A stretch of 64,000 bases of DNA from Alisma plantago-aquatica (taxonomy: Eukaryota; Streptophyta; Magnoliopsida; Alismatales; Alismataceae). A program made the translations under genes and the position numbers. Position 1 is the stretch's first letter, and each line of letters opens with the position of its first letter. Positions 13,631 through 21,946 of the stretch are shown here, piece after piece. Under the pieces are notes generated by a model that saw nothing but the letters and a program-made list of their open reading frames with translations, made no database searches and was not told the origin of the DNA. The DNA lies in contig OY856411.1 in assembly GCA_963693085.1 (NCBI GenBank), positions 1,349,658,050 to 1,349,722,049 of the forward strand, read 5' to 3'.

Positions 13631-13800
13631 CTCGGTCGACCACACTCCTCGACCGAGACACTCTCGGTCGACAAACTTCTCGACCGAGATTGACCAAAAG
13701 TAGCCGTTAGACACAGCAGTTGACAGTTGCAAATCAACGTTAATCCAGAGAGCCTTTCGGTCGACAAATCCTCGACCGACTGGGCATCTCGGTCGACAAG
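13631..13800. promoter_or_regulatory. Palindrome cluster in U3 of 5' LTR
   Basis: Inverted pairs with arms CGGTCGA and TCGACCG lie at 13631-13659, 13663-13689 and 13757-13779, with a lone left arm at 13788-13797. Loops between arms are 5-12 bases. The same cluster in the 3' LTR (19774-19957) has four complete pairs. Their position 150-300 bases before the TATA box suggests transcription-factor sites or an enhancer. Sireviruses of other plants also carry clustered palindromes in their LTRs, with different sequences. Confidence 0.75.
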
Positions 13801-13935
13801 TGGTCTCTAACAGCAACTGCAGAATTAATTAACTAGCCATTGCTAATGCGCCTAACTTATTCCTAACGGCTAGTTAAGCACTAGGAACCCCCTAGAAGTT
13901 GTCTAGAACGTCCTTAAACATACTTAGGCCATTCC

Positions 13936-13943
13936 TATAAATA
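13936..13943 (+). promoter_or_regulatory. LTR TATA box (TATAAATA)
   Basis: TATAAATA preceded by C and followed by GG, downstream of the palindrome cluster and upstream of the repeated-motif R/U5 region. The identical box occurs in the 3' LTR at 20093-20100. It would start the genomic RNA and the ORF1 message. Confidence 0.75.
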
Positions 13944-14279
13944 GGACAAGCCATATGAGACTAGAATATACTTGTTACAATTGAGAATACACTTGAGCAT
14001 ACTTGAGCAATCTTTTGTAAGCAAAAGTTGAGCACTGTGATCATTGGCCTACATTCTCCTTAGCTCAATCTCGTGTCCTATAGGCTAGATTCTCCTACCT
14101 ACAGCAATCACAAGTTCACATACTTGGCTAGGAGATCTTACGCTTGATCTAGGCACATCAAGCCTTGGGCTTAAAGGATAAGTTGTAATTTCTGTCTTTC
14201 TTTCTTGTTCCTATTTATTCCTTGTACTCTCCTTGCTACTCCTAAGGTTGGAGGCTGCGGATTGGAGAGGGTGGACTTC

Positions 14280-14435
14280 TCAGGTGGAGAAGGGGACTTC
14301 AAGCTACTTCAAGAAGGATATCGCACGGGAAGCTACTTCAGAAGGCTGGTGCAACGGGTGTTGGTGCATCTACTTCAAGGGAAGGCTGCTTCGAGTTGGG
14401 CGATTACTTCTAGGTGAAGGCTGCTTGAAGGGTTT
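14280..14435 (+). repeat. Short-motif repeats in R/U5 (CTACTTCAAG / GGCTGCTT)
   Basis: Within about 150 bases, CTACTTCA occurs three times and AAGGCTG three times, with further relatives (GGACTTCAAG, GATTACTTC). The arrangement is kept in all four LTRs of the family in this window (also 20437-20592, and the reverse at 47945-48100 and 54121-54276). This part would lie at both ends of the transcript. It may fold or bind proteins, but I see no direct evidence. Confidence 0.6.
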
Positions 14436-14672
14436 AGGGAAAAGAAATGTATTTTATGTAAATTCCTTGCGAGGTAATAAAATAATTTCTTTTCAAATCC
14501 CGGTTGGGTAAGCAACCGGGTAGTGGACTGACTACCTTAGTATTTGCTAAGGCTAGGAACCACTCTAAACCCTTGTGTCTCCTTGTCCAATCTTTCTCTG
14601 TGGTTGCTTGAGTTTAAATTAATTTAAAATTATTGAAAAACTCTATTCACCCCCCCTCTAGAGGTTTTCAAT

Positions 14673-14684
14673 TGGTATCAGAGC
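14673..14684 (+). other. Primer-binding site for initiator-Met tRNA
   Basis: TGGTATCAGAGC, two bases after the 5' LTR end, is the sequence usually found in plant LTR elements primed by tRNA-iMet. It fixes the LTR boundary and the direction of the element. Confidence 0.95.
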
Positions 14685-14757
14685 AGGCTTCAAGGAGCCC
14701 TAACAAGGTCTTGAAGAGATAAAGGGAGGAGGTGACTACAACCACAAGAAAAGGAAC

Positions 14758-15684
14758 ATGGACCAAAGTTCGACAAGTTGCAATTGGTGCTTAGGAACAA
14801 AGCACTCTACGTCTAAATGTCCATGGAGGTCAAAGAAAGGAGATGCACATAAAGAGTGTTTCGTTGCTACAATAAGTGAGGAAGAAGAAGAAGAGGTAAG
14901 CTTGCTTGATTTACCCAAGGAGGAGTTAGTTGCTATTATTGAAGAAACACATAATAAATATGTTGAATGCAAAAAGAAGTTAAAGAAATCCAGTAAAGAA
15001 AATGATGATCTAAATGCTAGACTTCTTGCTCTTACATCCGAAAATGACGATTTATATGCTAAATTGAATACTCTTGGTTTTGAAAAAGACAGCATTATGT
15101 CTGATAATCGTACCTTGAAATCATCTCTAAGTAACAGTGAAGTAAAGATCTTTACTCTAGAAACAAACTATGATCTTCTATGTCAAGAAAAAGCTGAATT
15201 GCTTACAAAATTAAATGATTTTCAAAAACAACCTATATTGTGCACCCATGTAGATTATGACAATATAGTGAAAGAAAGAAATATGTTATCATCCAATCTA
15301 GACCAAGCAAAATTAGATATCAAGAAAAGAATGGATGAGATCGTTAAGTTGCAACAAGAAGTTAGTAAGTTAAGCAACAATGGAATCCTTGATAGAATAT
15401 TAGAAAATTCCTATCATCAAATAGGGAGAAGAGGACTAGGTTATAAGCCTAATGAGAAATCCCATCAACAACCTAGAAGAACACAAGCGAGTCAATCTGC
15501 TTATATACCTAGAGGCACAAAAATGTATATACCCAAGAATAACCTAGATCAAAACCATAGAAAAAGGCTTGAGGTTGATTCAATTTGTTGTCATTATTGC
15601 TCACGCCTTGGACATTATTCTTTTTCATGCCCATACAAGAAAAAGCATGTCGAGATGGTATGGGTTCCAAAAACCCCAAATTAA
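14758..15684 (+). CDS. ORF1: Sirevirus-type Gag C-terminal half (zinc knuckle, coiled coil, zinc knuckle)
   Basis: 308 residues. Zinc knuckle 1 (CX2CX4HX4C) is at residues 8-21; an acidic run (SEEEEEE) near 40 leads into a long coiled coil (about 45-205) rich in Lys, Glu and Leu heptads; a GILDRILENS and GRRGLGYKP block follows; zinc knuckle 2 is at 278-291, and the protein ends with MVWVPKTPN. This order matches the C-terminal half of Sirevirus Gag just before the pol junction. The N-terminal capsid-like half is absent. The proteins would bind element RNA and self-associate. In copy 2 the frame starts 13 codons earlier; here the matching codon at 14719-14721 is ATA, so the next ATG at 14758 is used. 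A stop directly after WVPKTPN removes any pol fusion. Origin is inferred from motif order. Confidence 0.85.
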   Translation: MDQSSTSCNWCLGTKHSTSKCPWRSKKGDAHKECFVATISEEEEEEVSLLDLPKEELVAIIEETHNKYVECKKKLKKSSKENDDLNARLLALTSENDDLYAKLNTLGFEKDSIMSDNRTLKSSLSNSEVKIFTLETNYDLLCQEKAELLTKLNDFQKQPILCTHVDYDNIVKERNMLSSNLDQAKLDIKKRMDEIVKLQQEVSKLSNNGILDRILENSYHQIGRRGLGYKPNEKSHQQPRRTQASQSAYIPRGTKMYIPKNNLDQNHRKRLEVDSICCHYCSRLGHYSFSCPYKKKHVEMVWVPKTPN

Positions 15685-16589
15685 ATAGGTTCGACTAAGT
15701 TGAGATATGACCAAAGACCTTAATTTGTATATCCTTATGTCTATCTCAACTTAACATTTAGGGATAACAAAATCAAAAAAATTAAAAGATTTAATAACAC
15801 CTTGATACACATATGTTTATCTCAAACTGATCTTTGATTAAGATACATCCTATATTGCACTTGAAATATATTTCTGAAACAGTTTCCAGAAACTTGATCG
15901 GTCGAGAAGTTGTCGACCGAATAATCCTCGGTCGAGCAATTGTCGACCGAGCATATCACTGTTCTCAGACTGCTGTAAATCTTTACATTGTATGTGAAAA
16001 TTATTCTTAACTGATCATGCTTACATTTCTATTTAATCATTCTTTTATTGCACATTTATTTTTCAGAAATACTTGCAATAAATAAAATGTCTCAAAATTT
16101 TTTTTGTGTGCTTTTATATTAAGCATCACTTATTTTAGTCTATCCAAAGTAATCTTAAATTCATGAATGGATATTATTCTTGAATATGCTTCATCATATT
16201 TGATGTCCTTATTAAGCTCTCATTAGTACACTTTAATGAGTCTCAAATTGATATTTGCAAGCTATCTGCAGAACTCATACTTCGCATATGAATGATTCAT
16301 ACTGGAAACCTGCAGAATATGCCTCTTGGTTAAAATAAAATTTGACCAAGGGGCGCTATGGTCGTAATCAAGGGCGACCTAAAATAAACTTTGATAAAAA
16401 TTGTTTATTTGAACATTATTTTATTGAACTTAATCTTAGCATATTTTTAAATCAAAACGTCAAATCATTTGTGGTAATTAGAAGCCTTAAATATTATTAC
16501 TCCCTTGGAATATACATATACATATGCTCTACAAAAACGTTCTATGACTTGCATTAAAATTCAGTCAAAAAATTTGAACTCAGTAAGTT
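15685..16589 (+). other. Non-coding spacer between ORF1 and internal promoter
   Basis: AT-rich, no credible coding frame. It occupies the place of the missing pol. At 15897-15951 are two palindrome pairs preceded by a CAGTTTCCAGAAAC motif; a near copy of this module lies after ORF2 at about 18639-18714. The corresponding spacer in copy 2 (51900-52850) is similarly non-coding and conserved in order. Confidence 0.7.
15897..15951. repeat. Two palindrome pairs downstream of ORF1
   Basis: CGGTCGAG...GTCGACCG at 15899-15920 and CTCGGTCGAG...GTCGACCGAG at 15927-15952. They sit about 210 bases after the ORF1 stop and match the pair downstream of ORF2, so an RNA 3'-end or transcript-boundary role is possible. 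Confidence 0.7.
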
Positions 16590-16887
16590 TGTCGGTCGAC
16601 GACTTCGTCGACCGAGAATCACTCGGTCAGCCCATCTCACTCGACCGACAAATTCTAAACAGACTCAGTATCGGACGAACTATCGGTCGACGAGTGCTCG
16701 ACCGAGACAACGTCGGTCGACAAGCGCTCGACCGAGAAATAGCCGTTTGGATATGACCGTTACGACCCGACCGTTATGACCATTTTCTTTACCGTTGGAG
16801 GACCAAGTGGCGCGTCTGCAACTCGACCGTTGCGGACGCTCGGTCGACGAGTCGTCGACCGACCGGGTCGCTGGAATTCTATAAATA
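16590..16887 (+). promoter_or_regulatory. Probable internal promoter for ORF2
   Basis: A palindrome cluster (16591-16612, 16622-16658 with a degenerate arm, 16683-16706, 16711-16735, and a near-perfect one at 16841-16861 with 10-base arms CGGTCGACGA and a one-base centre) is followed by TATAAATA at 16880-16887, 136 bases before the ORF2 ATG. This mirrors the LTR layout: palindromes, a TAGCCGTT-like segment, then C-TATAAATA. Copy 2 keeps the same arrangement (51606-51895). Known: LTR elements normally use one promoter in the LTR. Inferred: this is a second promoter. Confidence 0.6.
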
Positions 16888-17022
16888 AGTGCAAAAACGA
16901 GCCACTTACTCACACTTGCATTTCCTTGCTTCCATAGTCCATCTCTAGTGCAATTTCGTGCAATCCTTCAGCACTCTTACCCTCAAATCTTCCTTGCTTC
17001 TTCTCCACTCTCAAGAAACACA

Positions 17023-18402
17023 ATGGCCTCATCATCAACTGTCCGTGGGAAGAAGAAAGTTGCTGGAAGAAAAAGAAGAGAAGATCGGGAAGCCACTCCG
17101 CCACTGACGATCATCAATGACATCGCCTTCGTCGACGGAGATGCTGGAGATAGATACTTTCGGCTTTCCTCTAAAGCTCCTCTTCCCCGACGTCCGGTCG
17201 AAGTGATGGACTTCATCAACATAGTCGACCTGGAGCATCTCTTTGGAGTACAAAAGCTGAAGGACTTCATCAATCCATCCTTTCCTTCCTATTCTATTAA
17301 GGTAGTCAACGAATTCTATGCCAATCTTCTATCCCACACCGAAAATGACACCACATTCTTCTACACCATGGTCAATGGGCATAGTTTTAAATTTTCCGAA
17401 GGGGATATTCTTGACATGCTTGAAATTGATATAGATGAATATCAAGATTTCCTTGACCTTACCACCGGCAATCCAATAAATTTATTCTCCCATGATGACC
17501 ACACCACTAGTCTTAGTGATATAAAAAGAGCCATATTTCAAGCCAATACCACTTGTCATGAAGATAGGGGAACCTATTATGCAATAAACCTAAAACCGGC
17601 ATGTAGAATAGTAAACCTCATTGTTTCCACCAACATACATCCACGAGCCAATAAATCCGAGGTTCCTATCTTCCGTATGTGTCTAATCTATGCTGTCATA
17701 AAAGAAATTCCCATCAATTTCATTCGCATAATACTTAAAAATATGCTTGAGTTTTCTGGCAATCCACCATATGCCGATTTTGTATGCCAGATTACTCAAC
17801 ATTTTCTTAAGTCAAACATTGAAGATATGGGATACATATGGGAGCGTAGACCACCAAAGATAAGTAAGAACACCGTAGAGAAGATGGGAATTGACTTTGG
17901 CCATAAAAGGGCAAGAGTAGAAGGAGAGTCATCACATCAGGATATACCACCCCCTCCTCCTACTAACCTTTCCATTGATCCCATCCAAAATACCCTTACT
18001 TATATTGCTGGCTCCCAATATCATCTTAGTAGACAATTAAACTACAATCACCATGCCATGACATACTTAAATCAAAGAATGCAAAACCTTTCTCCTGGCC
18101 AAAACGATGAATATCCGCATTCTTTAAACCCTGGCATGCTCAACCCATTTAACCCCTCATACAACTACTACCAACCTCCATCTTCACCATCAATGGATCT
18201 TGCACATACTCAATTTTCTTCCATACAATTGCAAGACATAGCTGCTCACTTCCAATTTGACCGAGTTCCCACTTTCCTGGAAGCATATGCGTTGACTATA
18301 ACTGGTGCTTTGGATTGGCAAACTCTGGTCCAATACTATGGAGCCGAGCCATTTCTTGGGAAAGATCCAGACATCGATGTCATTCTTAAATCTTTCCTGT
18401 GA
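17023..18402 (+). CDS. ORF2: plant-retroelement 'putative transposon / envelope-like' protein
   Basis: 459 residues from the ATG at 17023. I choose this start because the frame upstream (to 16948) runs through the presumed transcript leader and because the MASSS start is shared with copy 2. The N-terminus is basic (GKKKVAGRKRRE), like a nuclear signal. A folded part (about 50-290) has VVNEFYANLL, FSEGDILDMLEI and IKEIPINFIRIILKNM blocks. That pattern resembles the family annotated in plants as 'putative plant transposon protein' or retroelement 'envelope-like protein'. The C-terminal third is Pro, Tyr and Asn-rich with a PPPPP run. I see no signal peptide or membrane helix, so an envelope role has no support. 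About 95% identical by eye to copy 2 and open in both. Confidence 0.75.
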   Translation: MASSSTVRGKKKVAGRKRREDREATPPLTIINDIAFVDGDAGDRYFRLSSKAPLPRRPVEVMDFINIVDLEHLFGVQKLKDFINPSFPSYSIKVVNEFYANLLSHTENDTTFFYTMVNGHSFKFSEGDILDMLEIDIDEYQDFLDLTTGNPINLFSHDDHTTSLSDIKRAIFQANTTCHEDRGTYYAINLKPACRIVNLIVSTNIHPRANKSEVPIFRMCLIYAVIKEIPINFIRIILKNMLEFSGNPPYADFVCQITQHFLKSNIEDMGYIWERRPPKISKNTVEKMGIDFGHKRARVEGESSHQDIPPPPPTNLSIDPIQNTLTYIAGSQYHLSRQLNYNHHAMTYLNQRMQNLSPGQNDEYPHSLNPGMLNPFNPSYNYYQPPSSPSMDLAHTQFSSIQLQDIAAHFQFDRVPTFLEAYALTITGALDWQTLVQYYGAEPFLGKDPDIDVILKSFL

Positions 18403-19432
18403 AGTTTTGGAGTTGTAATAGTTGTAATGAAAATGATTAGTCAAATTCTATATGGTTGTAATCTTCTTCATGCTCTTGAATGAAATTTGCCATTTTTTAT
18501 TCACATGGTTATTTGTTTGGCATATGAGACATCTTCAAAACATGGATTATAAGTTCATTATTGTAGAGCATAACAAATAAGGGAATAATAATTCAAACAG
18601 GCAACTATTACAATCAAAATTAAATTTTCAAATAACAAAACAGTTCTCCAGAAACATTCTCGGTCGAGCAACTAGTCGACCGAGAACATTGTCGGTCGAG
18701 CAACTGTCGACCGACTGGGTTTCTGTTTTTCAGATTAACATAAATTGCATACATCTTTGTTAAATCTTGGACATCCTATATATTTGCTTAGTATCCAAAC
18801 TTTCATCTATCTAAGGGGGAGCAAAGCATAAAAAAAAAAGAGGAGATTATCAAAACTTTGACCATTTGATTAAAGAAGCTTACAAAAATATTATGTGTAG
18901 CTGAAAATTTTCAAGAAATTTATGAATTTATTGAAAACGGTATCTTGTATTTACAGGACTTCTCTACCCAAAATAGGGCTTTTAGATGGAGACATTTTTA
19001 TGTAATCTAAGCTTAGAGGATTCTCATTTAATCTAGGGCTTAACATCCTTTGATTCATGAGAAATCAATATACATTCATCATATGCTTAAAGGAATCTCA
19101 TATCATTTCAAGGCTTAACATCCTTTGCGAATGATTAAGAAACAAATTGTGGATAAATTAGATAAAAATCCATGTTCCTAATAGGATATCTAATTAAGGG
19201 GGAGCATTATATTAAGGGAGAAAAGAAAAATAAAACATTCAACTTGGATATCTTTTTGAAATGACAAAGGGGGAGAAAGAATATAAAAAGAGTTTCATCA
19301 CATCTTGGCCAGCACTCACTTGAAAAACATAAATAGCTACAAAAGGTAAATTTTTAGGTATGAAACTCACATGCTTTATATTTCCTTATTTCATATTTAG
19401 GAAATGTTTGTCATCTTCAAAAAGGGGGAGAT
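18403..19432 (+). other. 3' non-coding region with palindromes and multiple polypurine tracts
   Basis: No coding frame. Palindrome pairs at 18660-18714 follow ORF2. Purine tracts of the type AAGGGGGAG occur near 18813-18822, 19196-19204, 19266-19275 and at the 3' LTR (19420-19432), with a weaker one near 19214. Several polypurine tracts before the 3' LTR are a known feature of Sireviruses; only the last, touching the LTR, is needed to prime plus-strand DNA. Confidence 0.8.
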
Positions 19433-20827
19433 TGTTGGATAAATTGGATATTATGATAAATCCCTTTGTTTCGATGATGACAAACATTTCATTCTTATTA
19501 ATCTAACGAGCTACTTAAGTGTGCAGGAACAAGGTGATGACAAAGTTCTAGGGAATCCTTACGCTTGAATGTTTATAAATGTCATACAATGTAATCATTT
19601 GTAAACTTGTACAAATATATAATGTACAAGTACTTAGACTTCATGTAAATCAAGCGTTAGATCTCCCTAGCTAAACACCACACTTAGTTAGGTCATCTCC
19701 TTCTAATAGATCACATAATGCACACTCATGCACATACTTAGTATCTTAATTAAAAGATTGAAAACAGAGTCAATCTCGGTCGACCACACTCCTCGACCGA
19801 GACACTCTCGGTCGACAAACTTCTCGACCGAGATTGACCAAAAGTAGCCGTTAGACACAGCAGTTGACAGTTGCAAATCAACGTTAATCCAGAGAGCCTG
19901 TCGGTCGACAAATCCTCGACCGACTGGGCATCTCGGTCGACAAGTCCTCGACCGAGATGGTCTCTGACAGCAACTGCAGAATTAATTAACTAGCCGTTGC
20001 TAATGCGCCTAACTTATTCCTAACGGCTAGTTAAGCACTAGGAACCCCCTAGAAGTTGTCTAGAACGTCCTTAAACATACTTAGGCCATTCCTATAAATA
20101 GGACAAGCCATAGGAGACTAGAATATACTTGTTACAATTGAGAATACACTTGAGCATACTTGAGCAATCTTTTGTAAGCAAAAGTTGAGCACTGTGATCA
20201 TTGGCCTACATTCTCCTTAGCTCAATCTCGTGTCCTATAGGCTAGATTCTCCTACCTACAGCAATCACAAGTTCACATACTTGGCTAGGAGATCTTACGC
20301 TTGATCTAGGCACATCAAGCCTTGGGCTTAAAGGATAAGTTGTAATTTCTGTCTTTCTTTCTTGTTCCTATTTATTCCTTGTACTCTCCTTGCTACTCCT
20401 AAGGTTGGAGGCTGCGGATTGGAGAGGGTGGACTTCTCAGGTGGAGAAGGGGACTTCAAGCTACTTCAAGAAGGATATCGCACGGGAAGCTACTTCAGAA
20501 GGCTGGTGCAACAGGTGTTGGTGCATCTACTTCAAGGGAAGGCTGCTTCGAGTTGGGCGATTACTTCTAGGTGAAGGCTGCTTGAAGGGTTTAGGGAAAA
20601 GAAATGTATTTTATGTAAATTCCTTGCGAGGTAATAAAATAATTTCTTTTCAAATCCCGGTTGGGTAAGCAACCGGGTAGTGGACTGACTACCTTAGTAT
20701 TTGCTAAGGCTAGGAACCACTCTAAACCCTTGTGTCTCCTTGTCCAATCTTTCTCTGTGGTTGCTTGAGTTTAAATTAATTTAAAATTATTGAAAAACTC
20801 TATTCACCCCCCCTCTAGAGGTTTTCA
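19433..20827 (+). repeat. 3' LTR of copy 1
   Basis: 1395 bp, TGTTGG...TTTTCA, preceded by the tract AAAAGGGGGAGAT and followed directly by the ATGAT duplication. It retains the 13 bases (TCCTCGACCGAGA) missing from the 5' LTR. TATA box at 20093-20100. Confidence 0.96.
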
Positions 20828-20832
20828 ATGAT
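20828..20832. repeat. Target site duplication ATGAT, right copy
   Basis: Matches 13284-13288. On the minus strand it lies within the RNase H coding sequence, directly after the CDASKNGLGCVLMQ motif. Confidence 0.97.
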
Positions 20833-21931
20833 CACTCTGCATCAGCACACATCCTAGACCATTCTTAGAGGCATCACAGAAAACAATTTATCCCTTTCCC
20901 TACTTAGGTAAAACCAACACAGGTGCACTAGTGAACCTTTCTTTCAACAACTGGAAAGAACGGTGACACTTGTCATTCCAGACAAAAGGAATCTCCTTCT
21001 CGGTCAACCTAGTTAGGGATAATGCTACAAAACTAAAGTCTTTAATAAACCTTATGTAGTAACCTGCCAGACCTAAGAAACTACAAATCTCAATTGGTAT
21101 TTTGGGCTGTTCCCACTCTACAATAGACTCCACTTTCTTAGGATCAACACGAATACCTAAAGAAAATATAACGTGTCCTAGAAAAGACACTTCTGACAAC
21201 CACAACTCACACTTGCTAAACTTAGCATATATCTTGTGTTGTCTCAACAAAGTCAAGGCTTGACGAAGGTGTTGTTCATGTTGTTGACCATCTCTACTAT
21301 ATATCAGGATGTCATCTATGAAGACCACTATGAACTGATCAAGGAATAGTCGGGAGATTCTATTCACCATCTCCATGAATGCAACTGGTGCATTAGTTTG
21401 TCCAAACGACATAACTACAAACTCATAATGACCGTACCTTGTCCCAAAGGACGACTTAGGTATGTCACTCTCCTTGATACGTAATTGATGATATCTTGAC
21501 CTTAGATCTAGCTTAGAGAATACTGTTGCACCATACAACTAATCAAACAGATCATCTATCCTTGGCAGAGGATATTTGTTCTTTATACTCACCTTGTTAA
21601 GCTGTCTATAGTCTATGCATAATATCATAGACCCATCCTTCTTTTTAACAAAAAGAACTGGAGCACCCCATAGAAAAGTACTAGGTTGAATAAAACCTTT
21701 CTCAAGTAACTCCTGTAACTTTTTCTTGAGTTCTGCCATCTCCGTAGGCACCATCCTATAAGGTGTTTGGGCTATGGCTTGCGTACCCAGAATTAGATTA
21801 ATCTCGAAATCAATATCTTGAGGTGGAGGAATATCTAGAAACTCTTTAGGAAACACATCCTTGAATTCCCTAACAATAGGAACTTCAAGAAGACTAGGAC
21901 TTTCTGCTTTGACATCTACCACATGTGCCAA
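20833..21931 (-). pseudogene. Ty3/gypsy reverse transcriptase and start of RNase H (decayed)
   Basis: 21931-21539 gives the RT N-terminus ([20 protein letters not shown], then [35 protein letters not shown]). A single TAG interrupts, and the same frame continues at 21538 with the FSKLDL aspartate, SFGQTNAP and the FIDD catalytic box (residues 73-76 of this piece), then [15 protein letters not shown] and WNDKCHRSF. Two further stops near 20900 precede the RNase H start (FCDASKNGLG), which is cut at 20832 by the inserted element. The frame is shared with protease and integrase. This is a member of the chromovirus branch, dead by nonsense mutations. Confidence 0.95.
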
Positions 21932-21946
21932 GAATGCTTCACATCC

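Larger units (their letters stand above)
13289..14670 (+). repeat. 5' LTR of copy 1
   Basis: Begins TGTTGGATAAATTGG and ends GAGGTTTTCA; matches 19433-20827 almost base for base. It lacks 13 bases present in the 3' LTR between positions 13800 and 13801, removing one arm of a palindrome. The U3 part holds four palindrome pairs (the last halved here), then a TATA box at 13936. The region around 14280-14430 contains repeated CTACTTCAAG and GAAGGCTGCTT motifs. Short open frames inside (14205-14511) are shared by all LTRs of the family but carry no domain. Confidence 0.96.
13289..20827 (+). mobile_element. Non-autonomous Sirevirus-like LTR retrotransposon, copy 1
   Basis: The 7539-bp element has LTRs of 1382 and 1395 bp (13289-14670, 19433-20827) starting TGTTGG and ending TTTTCA, an initiator-Met primer site, several polypurine tracts and a perfect ATGAT target duplication. 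The LTRs differ by one 13-base gap and about six substitutions counted by eye, so insertion was recent. The 4.76-kb interior encodes two proteins and no protease, integrase, RT or RNase H. It sits inside the RNase H of an older gypsy element in opposite orientation. A second copy of the family lies at 47693-55281. Assignment to a Sirevirus origin rests on the Gag C-terminus (ORF1), multiple polypurine tracts and palindromes in the LTR. Confidence 0.93.

Noticed and set aside
13631..13800. CRISPR-like look of spaced short palindromes
   Set aside because: Spacers are irregular (5-60 bases), units are inverted pairs rather than direct repeats, and the context is a plant LTR.
14205..14511. Conserved 70- and 92-codon frames in all LTRs of the Sirevirus-like family (also 20362-20668; minus 47835-48161, 54011-54337)
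   Set aside because: Shared only because LTRs are copies; no domain, low-complexity, and they overlap the presumed R/U5 region.
17023..18402. Calling ORF2 a true envelope protein
   Set aside because: No signal peptide, no membrane helix and no fusion-type segment is visible; only its position and database-style naming suggest it.
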